From assembly GCA_944474755.1 (NCBI GenBank), contig OX104114.1, positions 22,281,220 through 22,345,219 on the forward strand: 64,000 bases of DNA, given 5' to 3'. Of the stretch, positions 1 through 11,800 are shown piece by piece. How positions within the stretch are numbered: position 1 is the stretch's first letter; each line of letters opens with the position of its first letter. The notes beneath the pieces were generated by a model that searched no databases, was not told the DNA's origin, and saw only the letters and a program-made list of their open reading frames with translations. The DNA is from Limnoperna fortunei. Taxonomy: Eukaryota > Mollusca > Bivalvia > Mytilida > Modiolidae. A program made the position numbers and the translations under genes.

Positions 1-312
1 CAATGTCCAAGAACGAATAACATGCATAGTATCCATAGGTAATTAAAAGTACAATGTCCAAGAACGAATAACATACATATGTACCCACAGGTAATTAAAA
101 GTACAATGTCCAAGAACGAATAACATACATAGTACCCATAGGTAATTAAAAGTACAATGTCCAAGAACGAATAACATACATATGTACCCACAGGTAATTA
201 AAAGTTTAATGTCCAAGAACGAATAACATACATAGTACCCATAGGTAATTAAAAGTACAATGTCCAAGAACGAAAACATACATAGTACCCATAGGTAATT
301 AAAAGTACAATG
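1..312. repeat. 51-52 bp minisatellite, about six copies
   Basis: Head-to-tail copies start at 1, 52, 104, 154, 206 and 258, each beginning CAATGTCCAAGAACGAA and ending GGTAATTAAAAGTA. They differ by a few substitutions and indels. The array runs off the left edge of the window. The minus strand reads open by chance across it, but the translation is just the repeat. Confidence 0.93.
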
Positions 313-339
313 TTGACCATCTTTTGAAAGGAAGAATAA

Positions 340-625
340 CCTAGGAGCATTAGAATGTTGTCCGTTCGAATCCATTCGGGCAATTTCGATTGCGGTTTAA
401 TCGGGTAAAGTCTGGTGGTTTGTCTGAATAGCTGACGAATCTTTGTAAACGACGTCAGATCCTTTTAGAAACAAAGTGGCTGACTTTACAATATAAAATT
501 CCAGTAGCGAATTAAGTTAAGGACTATGTGTGAGATGTAAATAACAGAGGCATTGTATAAAATATGCACGTGTTATCGTGGAATAAATTTTTCTGCCGGA
601 TTTTCGATTTTTTTGTTTTTGTCCC
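340..625. repeat. Dispersed repeat, copy 1 (second copy at 26.7 kb)
   Basis: The block TTCGGGCAATTTCGATTGCG with its surroundings is similar over roughly 280 bp to 26,715-26,975. Shared words include TTGCGGTTTA, GTTATCGT and the trailing CNGNAGGATTTT-like end. There is no open frame. The family is unrecognised. Confidence 0.6.
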
Positions 626-788
626 CGATAAGTTAGCTTACACTCCCACACGTCTAATAACCGAAATTACATCAGTTTTTTTTTAATTACGACGACAGCA
701 TACAGACACTGTGTGATGACAATAAGCTAAATTACTCCTTTAGTTCGATCATTTTAATTAACTGAGACATATTGATCGTTGTGAATCT

Positions 789-829
<41 letters not shown>

Positions 830-1917
830 GCAAGCAAGCAAGCAAGCATGCATGCAAGCAAGCAATCAAATAAGCAAGCAAATAATTACAATTAAATTTA
901 TCTGACAGACAAAGGGGATAGCGATTTGTCAGGTTTCCAATAATATAACAAGTGAGGCGTCCCGGGGATGATTTCCGTAAAATTTGTCAACAGGCAGTCA
1001 GGCAGTTGACCTTATAATGTGACCATTGAAAATCAGTTGACCTAAGAATAGGCAAATATCACGTAATAATGTTTAAGCAAATGAAATTTATTTGTATGTA
1101 TATATATTTAATAAATGAAGTTATAGACTAGTTTTCTCTTCGTTCAAGATAATGTATACTCCATAATGAATGTAATATTAATATAAGAAAACAAAAAAAA
1201 CCTATAGTACCATCTCTACAATGTAAACATGTGTTTTGTTAACCGTATGGAAAATTATTTTAAAAAGTTTAATTTTAAAATATTTTACGTAGACGTAACC
1301 AATTGGCGGTATTGTAATTTTTTTTACCTATGACCGTCTTTGTATCAGACTTAACCTTTCTGATTGAAAAATACCCTAATTAGATTTGTGAATGTAGTAA
1401 TTTCAACGATGTTTTGGTAGAAATCGTTTATTCCTGACAAATTATTTAATTTTAAACAACAATACGTGCATCACAAAATTAATTTCGATACCATCCTTTA
1501 CTTCTATTTCAATAAAGAAATGTTCTTTTCCTGAAGATTTATTCAATATCCGGATTCCACTTTGGAAGCACCTGTCACGCATGGAAGCTTTTGTCGTGGA
1601 AAGGGTAATGAATAATTGGAAATGTACATCTTAATTTCTTCTGCTGTAGTTTAGACAAATTTTATTAAGTATTTCGTCTGACAAAATGACAAACGATTTT
1701 AAATAACTTTGTAATAAAGGAATGAGAAAAAAGATACGAAATACTTCTTGCGTTTGATAATTAATTAAGTTATCTTGAAAATTTAATATCGTCTTTATCC
1801 TTAATATTTTAATACGAACTGCAATGCGTGTAGATACTTCTGTAAAAATTGTTTGTATTTTTTTTTGTTTTCTTGTGTGTGTGTGCGTATTTTTGTTGAA
1901 CGAAAATTTCATGCTTA
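626..1917. other. AT-rich intergenic DNA with a tetranucleotide microsatellite
   Basis: I see no gene here. The stretch holds AATC/AAGC tetranucleotide runs (788-885) and otherwise AT-rich unique-looking DNA. A 93-codon minus-strand frame near 1,631-1,912 has no recognisable domain and is probably chance. Confidence 0.6.
788..885. repeat. (AATC)n / (AAGC)n microsatellite
   Basis: A perfect run of AATC units passes into AAGC and ATGC variants. This kind of simple tail often marks the end of molluscan SINEs, but no SINE body is evident next to it. Confidence 0.9.
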
Positions 1918-2172
1918 GGGATAGACCATTAAACTTGAGAGGGGGTGCCTTGGTTTTTTGTTTTGGTCAGAAATTTATATTTTTTTAAGGGGTCGCGACA
2001 GAATTTTTTTTTTCATTATTAACATTGTTTTATATTGCAGAAATCCTTCTTCAGAATATTTGTTTTCTTACCCTATGCTTCCAAAAAATTTTTTTTATCA
2101 AAAATCATTTTCAAAATATTTTTTTTAGGAAAAAACAAAGGCCACCTCCCTGCAAGTTAAATGGTCGGTCCC
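1918..2172. mobile_element. PIF/Harbinger-like MITE (TTA target duplication)
   Basis: The termini are inverted: GGGATAGACCATTAAACTTG on the left and the complement of GGGACCGACCATTTAACTTG on the right. The element is flanked on both sides by TTA. The interior is T-rich and non-coding. A second copy in the opposite orientation lies at 40,264-40,541. A 3-bp TWA duplication is typical of PIF/Harbinger elements; the superfamily is inferred. Confidence 0.75.
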
Positions 2173-2212
2173 TTATATATTTGATAACAAAATAAAATCA
2201 GCTAAAACAACT

Positions 2213-2392
2213 TTGTGTGTTTGCTTGGATGGTTAAACGCCACTTTCAGCAATATATCAGCTATATTATGTCGTCCAGTTCATATCATGGAAGGAACCAG
2301 AGTACCGAATAAAACCCCGGAACATCGGCAAGAAAACTGCCAATCCATGTCAATTTAGTTTAGAGTCCAGCCCATCTGCAGGCATTGAGACC
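2213..2392 (-). mobile_element. Degenerate tRNA-derived SINE, 3' part
   Basis: Read on the minus strand it ends with the family tail seen repeatedly in this window (tatagctga...ttgctgaaagtggcgtttaac, here split for length). The central box around 'CAATCCATGTCAATTTAG' is also present. The tRNA-like head is missing or decayed. Confidence 0.65.
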
Positions 2393-2550
2393 CCCCAAAA
2401 ATAAACACGAAGTAAAAAATACGGTTTGTAGCATAACTATTTGAATGGTAATAATACGAGAAATAGATGTGAACTTTACACGAAGAACCAACCAATCGTG
2501 ATGTGCGTGGATACGAATCACATGGTCACATAATTATTTAACATTTTGAA

Positions 2551-2838
2551 ATGCGATATTTTGTTGATTTAGACATGGATTATATGTTCGTCGTCTTTGC
2601 TTTCTATATGTACTGTTTCTTTTCAAACTGCCAAGAATTTAAATACAAGACAATTCTAAGCAAGGATAAAATCTTAAAGTGGAATGTCGATTATGAAAAA
2701 GAAATAGTTGTATTTCGCGTTGAAGGGAAGTTGCGAGTCGACGAATGGCTGGCATTCGGGTTTTCTAATTATGGAGAGACATCTAATGCAGACTTAGTGT
2801 TATACTGGAGGGACTACTTTGGAAAAACTCATTTCAAG
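2551..2838 (+). CDS. MOXD1-like exon 1: leader and DOMON start
   Basis: 96 codons, phase 0 end at donor AAG|GTAAGG. The N-terminus has a hydrophobic run (FVVFAFYMYCFF) followed by the DOMON segment containing VDEWLAFGFSNYGE. ATG at 2551 is the first in frame; ATGs at 2575 and 2584 would give a more compact signal peptide. Confidence 0.9.
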
Positions 2839-5800
2839 GTAAGGTTTGTTTAAAATTTCTTTGAATGAAATTACTTTATTAGAGCTGAATGATAACATTG
2901 GTCAATATTTAAACAAAATTAAAATCAACGCCTATAATAGACATCGTAAAGTAAACTTCATATTAATTAAAAACTAATTTTCTCTGAAACTCAACTGTTT
3001 ATCATTTTTTTTTGAGTAAACAAAAGTTTTACACATACTAATATTATGTTGACAACAAATCCGTCCGAACAGAATTACAAAGTAATATTTTTAAAAATCT
3101 GTTCGTTGAATCTTTACCAATCCGACTTTTAACAATATCGTTTTCTCGAGATAACGATACATTTGTTTATCGAGATCACGATATAACAATACCTTTATAT
3201 CGAGATCACAATATAATAATTTCGTTTTAATCGAGATAACGAAACAATGAGTTCGTTTTCTTGAGATAATGATATCTTTATATTGAGATCAAGATATAGC
3301 AGTACCGTTTTCTCAAGATAATGATAGACTGTTGTATCGAGATCTCGATATAAACAATTTTCTTTTATCGAGATAACGAATTTAAACCAAAAATTCTTCT
3401 TTTTTGTATGTCCCCTAACGGCTTCCGTAGATTTTAGTATTACTTTATGGAGAACAAAGAAGCGTTCACAAATTAAAAGTACTTCGTCTTTGATATTTCA
3501 TAAATTGAAAACGCGAAATTGTGACGGCAAAAATTAAAAAAACAGAAATTAATTTCATCTTGCGTTAAACATAGAAGTATCTGTATACAAGCACGTGGTT
3601 TTTTTTTCTATTTTACAAATGGTATCAAAGTGAAATAAATTATTACAGATTCGCATTATTCATTCTTTATTTAAGAGTCTATTCTTATAAATGCATGCAA
3701 CACAATGAAATAGTGAACAGAATATATAATTGATGGGTTTTAACTTTTGTCGTTAATCTTATTTAGTATTCCTGCTTTTCCCGCATTATAAAATTCAGTT
3801 TAAACATATTTTACCAATATTTATATCAATCATATGTAAAAAAAAAAAGCAAATCATACAAACAATAACATACAGAATTCGGAAATAATCATGTAAGATT
3901 TTGTTAATCCGTCTTCTTAAAATTCCGACAAAACTTAATTTCTGAACTATGAGCATGTTTAGGGAATAAATAGAAATATAAAAAGGACATGTAAATATTG
4001 TCAAGAAGTGTAATCAATAAAAGAACAGTCAATGTGAAAATAGAAATGATGGAATAGTGGAATGCACGTAACATTAAAAGCGTTTGCTTTGAACAATATA
4101 TTTTTAACAAGATTAAAGACAATAATTTGTTCATATTATATTAGAAAATCTGACCCATACTATCGTAAGTTGACTTCGACAGGTTGATGTAAATTATTTG
4201 CATGTAGGGTACTATAGCGAAGCTTATCATACTACGTGTCTCCAATTTATTTTTAAATATACGTAACGAGATAGACTTTAAGGGAAGCCCGTTAGTGCAA
4301 TGTTTAACTTTTAAGTCGTTATAACGACTTACTTACTCGTTAAAACGGATAAGAGATGGGTACCCTAAGGTGTAACGGAAGGACGGTCACCCTTATCACT
4401 ATATACCCCCCACTTTTTAAGCGGGTGTATCATAAAAGATATTTTAGTAATAATTTTTACCAACCTTTGTTTTGAAAATAAACTTAAGAAATATATGCTA
4501 TCTAATTAAAAAGTAAACCGACTCTATTTTCAACATTTATCTTAAGTTTGTATTAGTTGCGCTTAAACCGACTCTTCTTGCCGATGTGGCTTCACCATAG
4601 AAAACACTAACCATTACTTCTTAGAGTGTCCCTTATATAACGAACATAGAGCTATACTTGTCAACGAACTCAGCTGGCTTCCATATAACACTATTTTGAA
4701 TGTTGCTCTTCTTACATGTGAGCATTAAGTCAAGAGCAAAACGAGACTATTTTTTTTTAACATTCCTTTGATTCTATGAAACGGCCTGAAAGATTTTTAA
4801 TGGTGTAGAGGCACCCATCATCCATTTCAACACAGACAGCAAGCATTCTTTTTGCCTTTTCTTTTTTATACTCCTAAAACGTTTTCTCATTCTTATTCAG
4901 CAATTATGTTTCTCTTTTGTTTTGTTATTTATAATTGTAACTTGCATGCATGCTCAGATTGTATACTTATTGTATTGTTAAACTAGGTTATGGAGAGGAC
5001 TGAAATATGTTTTACTTGTGTCAAATCCAATTTGTATATTTTGACAAATAAAATACGTTTAAACTCAACTACTAATGCTGAGATAACATTTGATTAAAAC
5101 GTGTAGAACATGTCGGTTGCCATGGTAACAAAATTTTGTTCGTTCACCATATTGACCTAAATTATAAAAACTTTCTTATCTCCCAAGAACAATATAAAAC
5201 GAGATATGAAGTCGTTATAACAAGTAAGCTAATTCGTTATAACCAATAAGCTAAGTCGTGATAACAAGTAAGCTAAGTCGTTATAACGATTAACCTAAGT
5301 CGTTATAACGAGTAAGCTAAGTACTTAAAAATAAAACACTAAATGGCACTAACGGACTTCCGTAGACTTTCGTACATCTACTCTTGATAAGTCGTTATAA
5401 CAAGTAAGATTACTCGTTATAAACCGGAAAGCTTAGTCGTTATAACGAGATAGTAAGTCGTTATAACGAGTAAGTAAGTCGTTAAAACGAGTAACTAAGT
5501 CGTTTTAACGACTAAGCTAAGTCGTTACAACGACTTAAAAATAAAACACTACATGGCACTAGTAAACGGGCTTCCGTAGACTTTCGTACATTTAATGCAT
5601 ATCATTTAATGGCCAATTTTTGTAAATGTTAATGGTCGCAGGCAGAAAATATTCAGTGTCGATCAACAACTGAACTAGGGAAAAGTTCCCATAAATAATT
5701 TGGGGGATTCCTGGTTTATAATCTTATATAATAAAATAAGTCGATGTTTTCCCTCCTAGCCGAAAGTGTTTCCTAACCCGTCTCTTGGTAAAGTTTTATT

Positions 5801-8800
5801 AACGACGTCAAGTTTGTCCCTCCCGTAACAATACGAATAACGTCTATCTGGACACTCTTTAACTTGTTTATTACGTAAGTATTGTGTATGGTTATGCCAT
5901 ACACTTCGCCATATTCCAGAATAGGCGACTATAAGAAAAGTACATTCTCTTCAGGAGATACCTGTCAAGGAAAAATCGTACCTTACGAAGGAAATACACT
6001 CTATTATAGGCTATTTAAACAATATAATCAAGGTGGTCATGCCAAGAACCATTACATGAAAAATAAATATGGTCTTCGGTTCTACCTAGAGGCAGACCAT
6101 CGACTTAGCGATATCTAGATGGTCTTCGGTTCTATCCCTAGAGTCAGACCATCTACTTATAAATATATCGCTGGTCTTCTGTTCTATCACTAGAGTCAGA
6201 CCATCGCCGTAGCGATATCTCGATGGTCTTCGGTTCTATCACTAGAATCGAACCATCGGCTTAGCGATATCTCGATGATCTTCGGTTCTATACCTAGAGT
6301 CAAACCCTCCGATTAGCGATCTCTCGATGGTCTTAGGTTCTTTCCCTAGAGTCGAACCATCTACTTAGCGATCTGTTGATGGTCTTCGGTTCTATACCTA
6401 GAGTCAGACCATCGGCTTAGCGATATCTCGATGGTCTTTGGTTCTATACCTAGAGTCGAACCATCGACTGGGCGATATCTTGATTGTTACCGGTTCTATC
6501 CCTAGACTATTAGTATTAGGTTCTATACGTGGTCTGCTCAATTGTGTTTACAAACAAATTAAACTCCAAATACGTTGACTCTAATAAACGTTTTGAATGA
6601 TGGTTAAAACTTAACAAGCGCTACTAAATGTTTTCTAAATTTACAGGACGCCCACACGAACAGTAAAGGCACAGTACTCACAGATAAGTACCAAAACTAT
6701 TTACGAACACGTGACCGTATAGTTAAAGATGATTGGTTCTTTGTCGAGTTTATAAGAAAATTCGACACTTGTGATGCAGACGATTATAGGCTTGATGTGA
6801 GTTATTGTTCTTAGTAAATTAACCCCAATATTAACTAAAAGTCAATTGAAGACTTTGTTTAAATATTGGGTTTTAAAAACTAAATTTAAAGAAATCATTT
6901 GTTTTCAACTATTCTATCAATAAACAACTATCGCATACTTAAATATAATTTTATTTTCTACTATTCTATATCTGTTCCTATATGTTTGCAGAACGGCACC
7001 ACACACGTTATATTTTTCACTGGATTTGGATTTCCCAGACATATTGACTCCTCTTTGTACAAAACAGGCTTACAAAGGGTACAGATTTTGAAGCCGGCCA
7101 TTCCTGACGTAACTTTGCCAGATGACGTCATTACAATTGATGTAAAGAATCCTGGTGTAAGTATATATAGGCGCTTTACATAATCCATTACAAATTACGT
7201 TAAAACGTTTCAAGATAATGGTTATGAAAATAAGATTCCCATTGGTTGTCGTTTTTTTATTATTTTACCAGCTAGAGAAGTTGGTGAGATTATTATTCTG
7301 TGAACTGTGTAGATCTTGGTCTTTATAACTAGATCTTAAATTTGGGTGTTGTTTTTTTTTAGATCACAGTGCCTTCCACAGAGACAACCTATTGGTGGTA
7401 TGTTACTAAGTTACCGGATTTTAAACAGAAACGACACATCATAAAGGTACTCATTTACATAGAAAGCGTTTTAGCGTGGACTTCTAGGTTGGAGATTTTA
7501 ACACAAAACAGTTGTTACCTTAAATTGGTGTGTAGCGTGATTGGTGCATCGTCAATGATTCCGAAGCATCCGTGGTTTGTTTTTGTTTTTTTTCTTTATT
7601 CTACTTAAATGACACTAAATTTATTCAAAAGCTACAATAAAAAGACTGACTAAAGTTAGAGAAAAAACTAGTCTAGTTTTTTTTAATTAAATTTTCATTC
7701 TGACTTTCCATAGATAAAAGACATAGCACTCAAAAGTATTATATTAATTTTTTTTTACCTAGATACACACTGTATCATATAGCATAAAAAAATAATGCAT
7801 ACATTTAACATAAACTTGACCTTCCTACTGGCATCCTGCACTATTAAATGAATGTTTTGGACCTGTATTATCCCTAGAAGAAGCCATTATGGGGTAATAA
7901 TAGCTGTCTTGACCCGATGCAACGCCGAGGTCTAATAGAATTACACGGTTTGAAACTTAACATGGAGATTAAATTAATCTAGTCTGAAAAGTGGTACTCG
8001 AAGCTGGCCAAATACGTACCCATCTTAGCAAGATGATTGTTCGAGATTTTTCACGAGATGATGGCACGTCAGTCTTTAAACACCAGACTTCACGTTTTTA
8101 TTCCAGTAATATACATATTGTTATTAGTGTAATATCGTTCATCTACTGAAAGCCCAGACAGGCGAGGTATTATCCCCTAGACCGCAGAGGTCATGTTCAA
8201 TATCAGCATCTCGTGTTGACCCAAAGAGAGTGGCTTTTAATTCCGCCTATAGGATGCAGTAATAATTACTGCCATATAAAAGAAGTTGTACTAGACAAGT
8301 TCCAGGCTATATGTTGTACAATTAGACCTACATTCACAAATCACGATAATAAATTTAATTACTATTATATTTTTTTTTGTTTAAATATATTTTTAGTTGT
8401 TGACTTTGCCAACGGTTTTATACACTAAAATGTCTTGACCTTTTCCTGATTTCAGTATGAAGGAATTATTGAAGAAGGTCACGAACACCTCGTACATCAC
8501 ATGGAGGTATTCCATTGTGAAGTAACTAAAACGGAATTAATACCGGCATATAATGGACCTGGAATGGCCGAAGGAAAACCACCGGGATTATCGGCATGTC
8601 GCAAAGTAATTGGCGCATGGGCAATGGGTGCATCAGTAAGTCAAAGTACTTTATATGCATTATATTCCTCATGTCAGCATACACATTTGTGACAGAAAAA
8701 AAGCAGGTTTCATGTATTTACTTGCAAATACATAAAACAAGTCTATTCCCATCTATATTGACGACATATGGAACTTACTCTAGTAATTAACAAATATAGG

Positions 8801-11800
8801 CTGTGTGTTTATTATTCTATATTTACCTGTGCTAATGGAACAAAACTCCCGCAAAATAAGTTTTTACTAAACAAATTAGGAATAGGTGACGTAACAGGGT
8901 GCAGCTATTCTATACCTTGGTTGCTGGTAACCGGCCGCGGTCTTCCGGATCCTTGATTTGTACAATACGGTCATGCTACTTGGTTCAACATTGCAAACGC
9001 CTTTATTTAAATCCATACGCAACGGTAGGTCCATATCAACCAATTGTTAGGACACACAACTGTATGGGTCCATAGCAACCAATTGTTTGACACACGACTG
9101 TATGGGTCCATAGAAACCAATTGTTAGGACACACGACTGTATGGGTCCATAGCAACCAATTGTTAGGATACACGGCTGTAAGGTTCCATAGCAACCAATT
9201 GTTAAGATACACGGCTGAAAATTTTGACTTTTTACAACCCTTGCCTTATTACAGTACACGATCAATTAAAAATATGAATTCAGTTGTAATTTTGTATTCT
9301 AAGATGGCGAACAGACCTAATCGTAAACGGATTCTTTATAAACCTTGAGATATTAATCAAATGGAATACCTTAAAAAAAAATCTTAGTAACAATGGTCAT
9401 ATGGTTAGTCACCTGAAACTAAACTCATTTTGATTTAATGCAAAATTAATAGGGTAAATTCAGTTTTGAGAACACGTAGGAGATGGCAGATTAACTTCTA
9501 TGATTTTTTTCCGCCGCTACCCAAAAGAGATAGTGGTATACTGTCTTCAGTTTGTTTATGTTAATGTGAGCATTTTCCGTCAAAATTTTTCTCAGCAACG
9601 ATTAATGATACACTACTAAAATTTTGTCAGTAGAGTAGATTTGTGTCATGACATATTGTGAGTTATTGTGAGATTCATTTTAAGGCATCTTCGACTCGTA
9701 CTACCTGTTTACAGACCTAGTCAAATTTCAGCAGTCGTTAATGTTTTTTCTTCACATATTTCTCAGCAATGATAAATGATACAGTTATAATTTTCGCAGT
9801 AGCTCTGTATGCTTATTGTAGGTTAATTATACCCCCCGCTACCCATAAGGGGTATGTGGTATACTGCTTTCGGTCTGTGTGTGTATAAAGTTATAGAGTG
9901 GGGGATCATCAGGGAGCATAAGCTCACACACATACTTGTTATTTCAGCCAATGACGTTACCAGAAGACGTGGGAACACCGGTGGGAGGGAGTCAATGGTC
10001 TATATATGTTCTACTGGAGGTTCATTATAATAATCCAAATCTTTTTTCAGGTAATTATATGAATTTATGTTTTTGTTACTAAAAATATTTACAAATGATA
10101 TGTTACAGACAGCAACCAACTCAATATGGCCGTATTCAGGTCTCGGCAAAAGGGGAGGGTTTGAGAGAGAAGCCCCTCTTAGATGATATAAATTTTTTGA
10201 AAACAGAGAACAATTTTGCGTTTATACTATATTTGATAGGCTGCCACCAGCGTCCTATGATATTGACGTTAACATTTGTAACTGATAACAGGCTGTCGTC
10301 TGCATCCTATATTAACAGTTTAAGCAATACATTTGGCTTTAAACGCAACCCCCATTCAGACGGCCATGCTCAGTTCAACTAACAGTTAGCAAGCTAAGGT
10401 AAGCAGTTCAATTTTAGTTCTACATGTTGCATACCGTATCACTTTTAAACAAAGCAATATGGAGCCTTAGTTTTATGTATTACTAAAATTATCGTTTTTG
10501 TATGTAATTCATAAGATATATTTGACTATCACAATTTGGGTGATATATATGTTTACTATCATTAATTGTGAAGAAAAATAAAAAATATAAATTGTAATTA
10601 AATACTAGATTTGTGAAGCAAGTTAGATGAATTCTCTTTTATGGGTATACATTTTGGTTTATAACAGGTATTAAAGACTCATCTGGAATACGTCTGTATG
10701 TAACTGAAAAGTTGAGAAAATTTGATTCAGGCATAATGGAATTAGGTTTGGAATATACAAACAAAATGGCCATTCCGCCAAACCAGATTTTGTTTCCCCT
10801 AAAAGGATACTGTGTTCCTGCATGTACACAAGTGGTAAGAACTAAAATTAGAGATACTTTTACCGATTGATCTTAAATGTGGCTTCAATACATAGAAAGA
10901 AATATGATAAACTCTGACATTGGTAACAATAAACCAATTTATTATGGCGAATTTAATGAATGGTTGTTTATTAATACTAGAACAACTTTACAAACAATAA
11001 ATCAATAGTCGAAGGTCAGATCTGTACATGGGAAACGTTACTTGTGCAAAGTAAAACAATACAGACTAAATGCATAATATAATCATGTTAATGGCAATAA
11101 TGTTAAAAGTTCAGTCAATATGAACTTCCTATTTTTATAGATTAAAGGCGAATAACGTTCAATACGCCTTTGAATGGAAACCTAAAAAATGTAAAATTTA
11201 CAAATTAAATAATAGACAAAATTCATAAACCATGCTTAATTACAAATAAACAAAATTGTCTAAGTTCAGAAATTATTTTGCATAAAAACCCTTTGAGCTT
11301 TAAATTAGAATATTATTTTCAAAGGGATTACCACAAGGAGGAATAAACATCTACGCATCTCAGCTCCATACTCATTTGACAGGAAAACGTGTGTTTACTA
11401 AGCATGTACGGAGCGGACAAGAACTTCCGGAACTGAACAGAGATAATCATTACAGCCCTCATTTCCAAGAAATCAGAACATTACCACAACCTGTTAACAT
11501 CTTACCAGTAAGGTTTTTATTAATGTTAATAAAATAATATACTATTCGACAGTAGATACTCATTAATATGAAAATCCTATGTATGTTTCCTTTAATATGA
11601 TAAACACAGAACACGTACAAGAAACACGTGAATATCTTCCCGTCCCGAATATGTGCCCGTTCCGATGCGAGTGTATCATTTGTTGGCAGCTTCTCACTAC
11701 AAGCGAAAGAAAGAGTAAAGTAAGAAATACAAAACACAATAGTCCAAAAGAACTCGCGTCACATTTGTAAACCGGTTTAAAATATATGTACATAATACTG

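Noticed and set aside
5882..6118. 78-codon frame upstream of the hairpin array
   Set aside because: It lies inside intron 1 of the monooxygenase gene, runs into the tandem array and has no domain.
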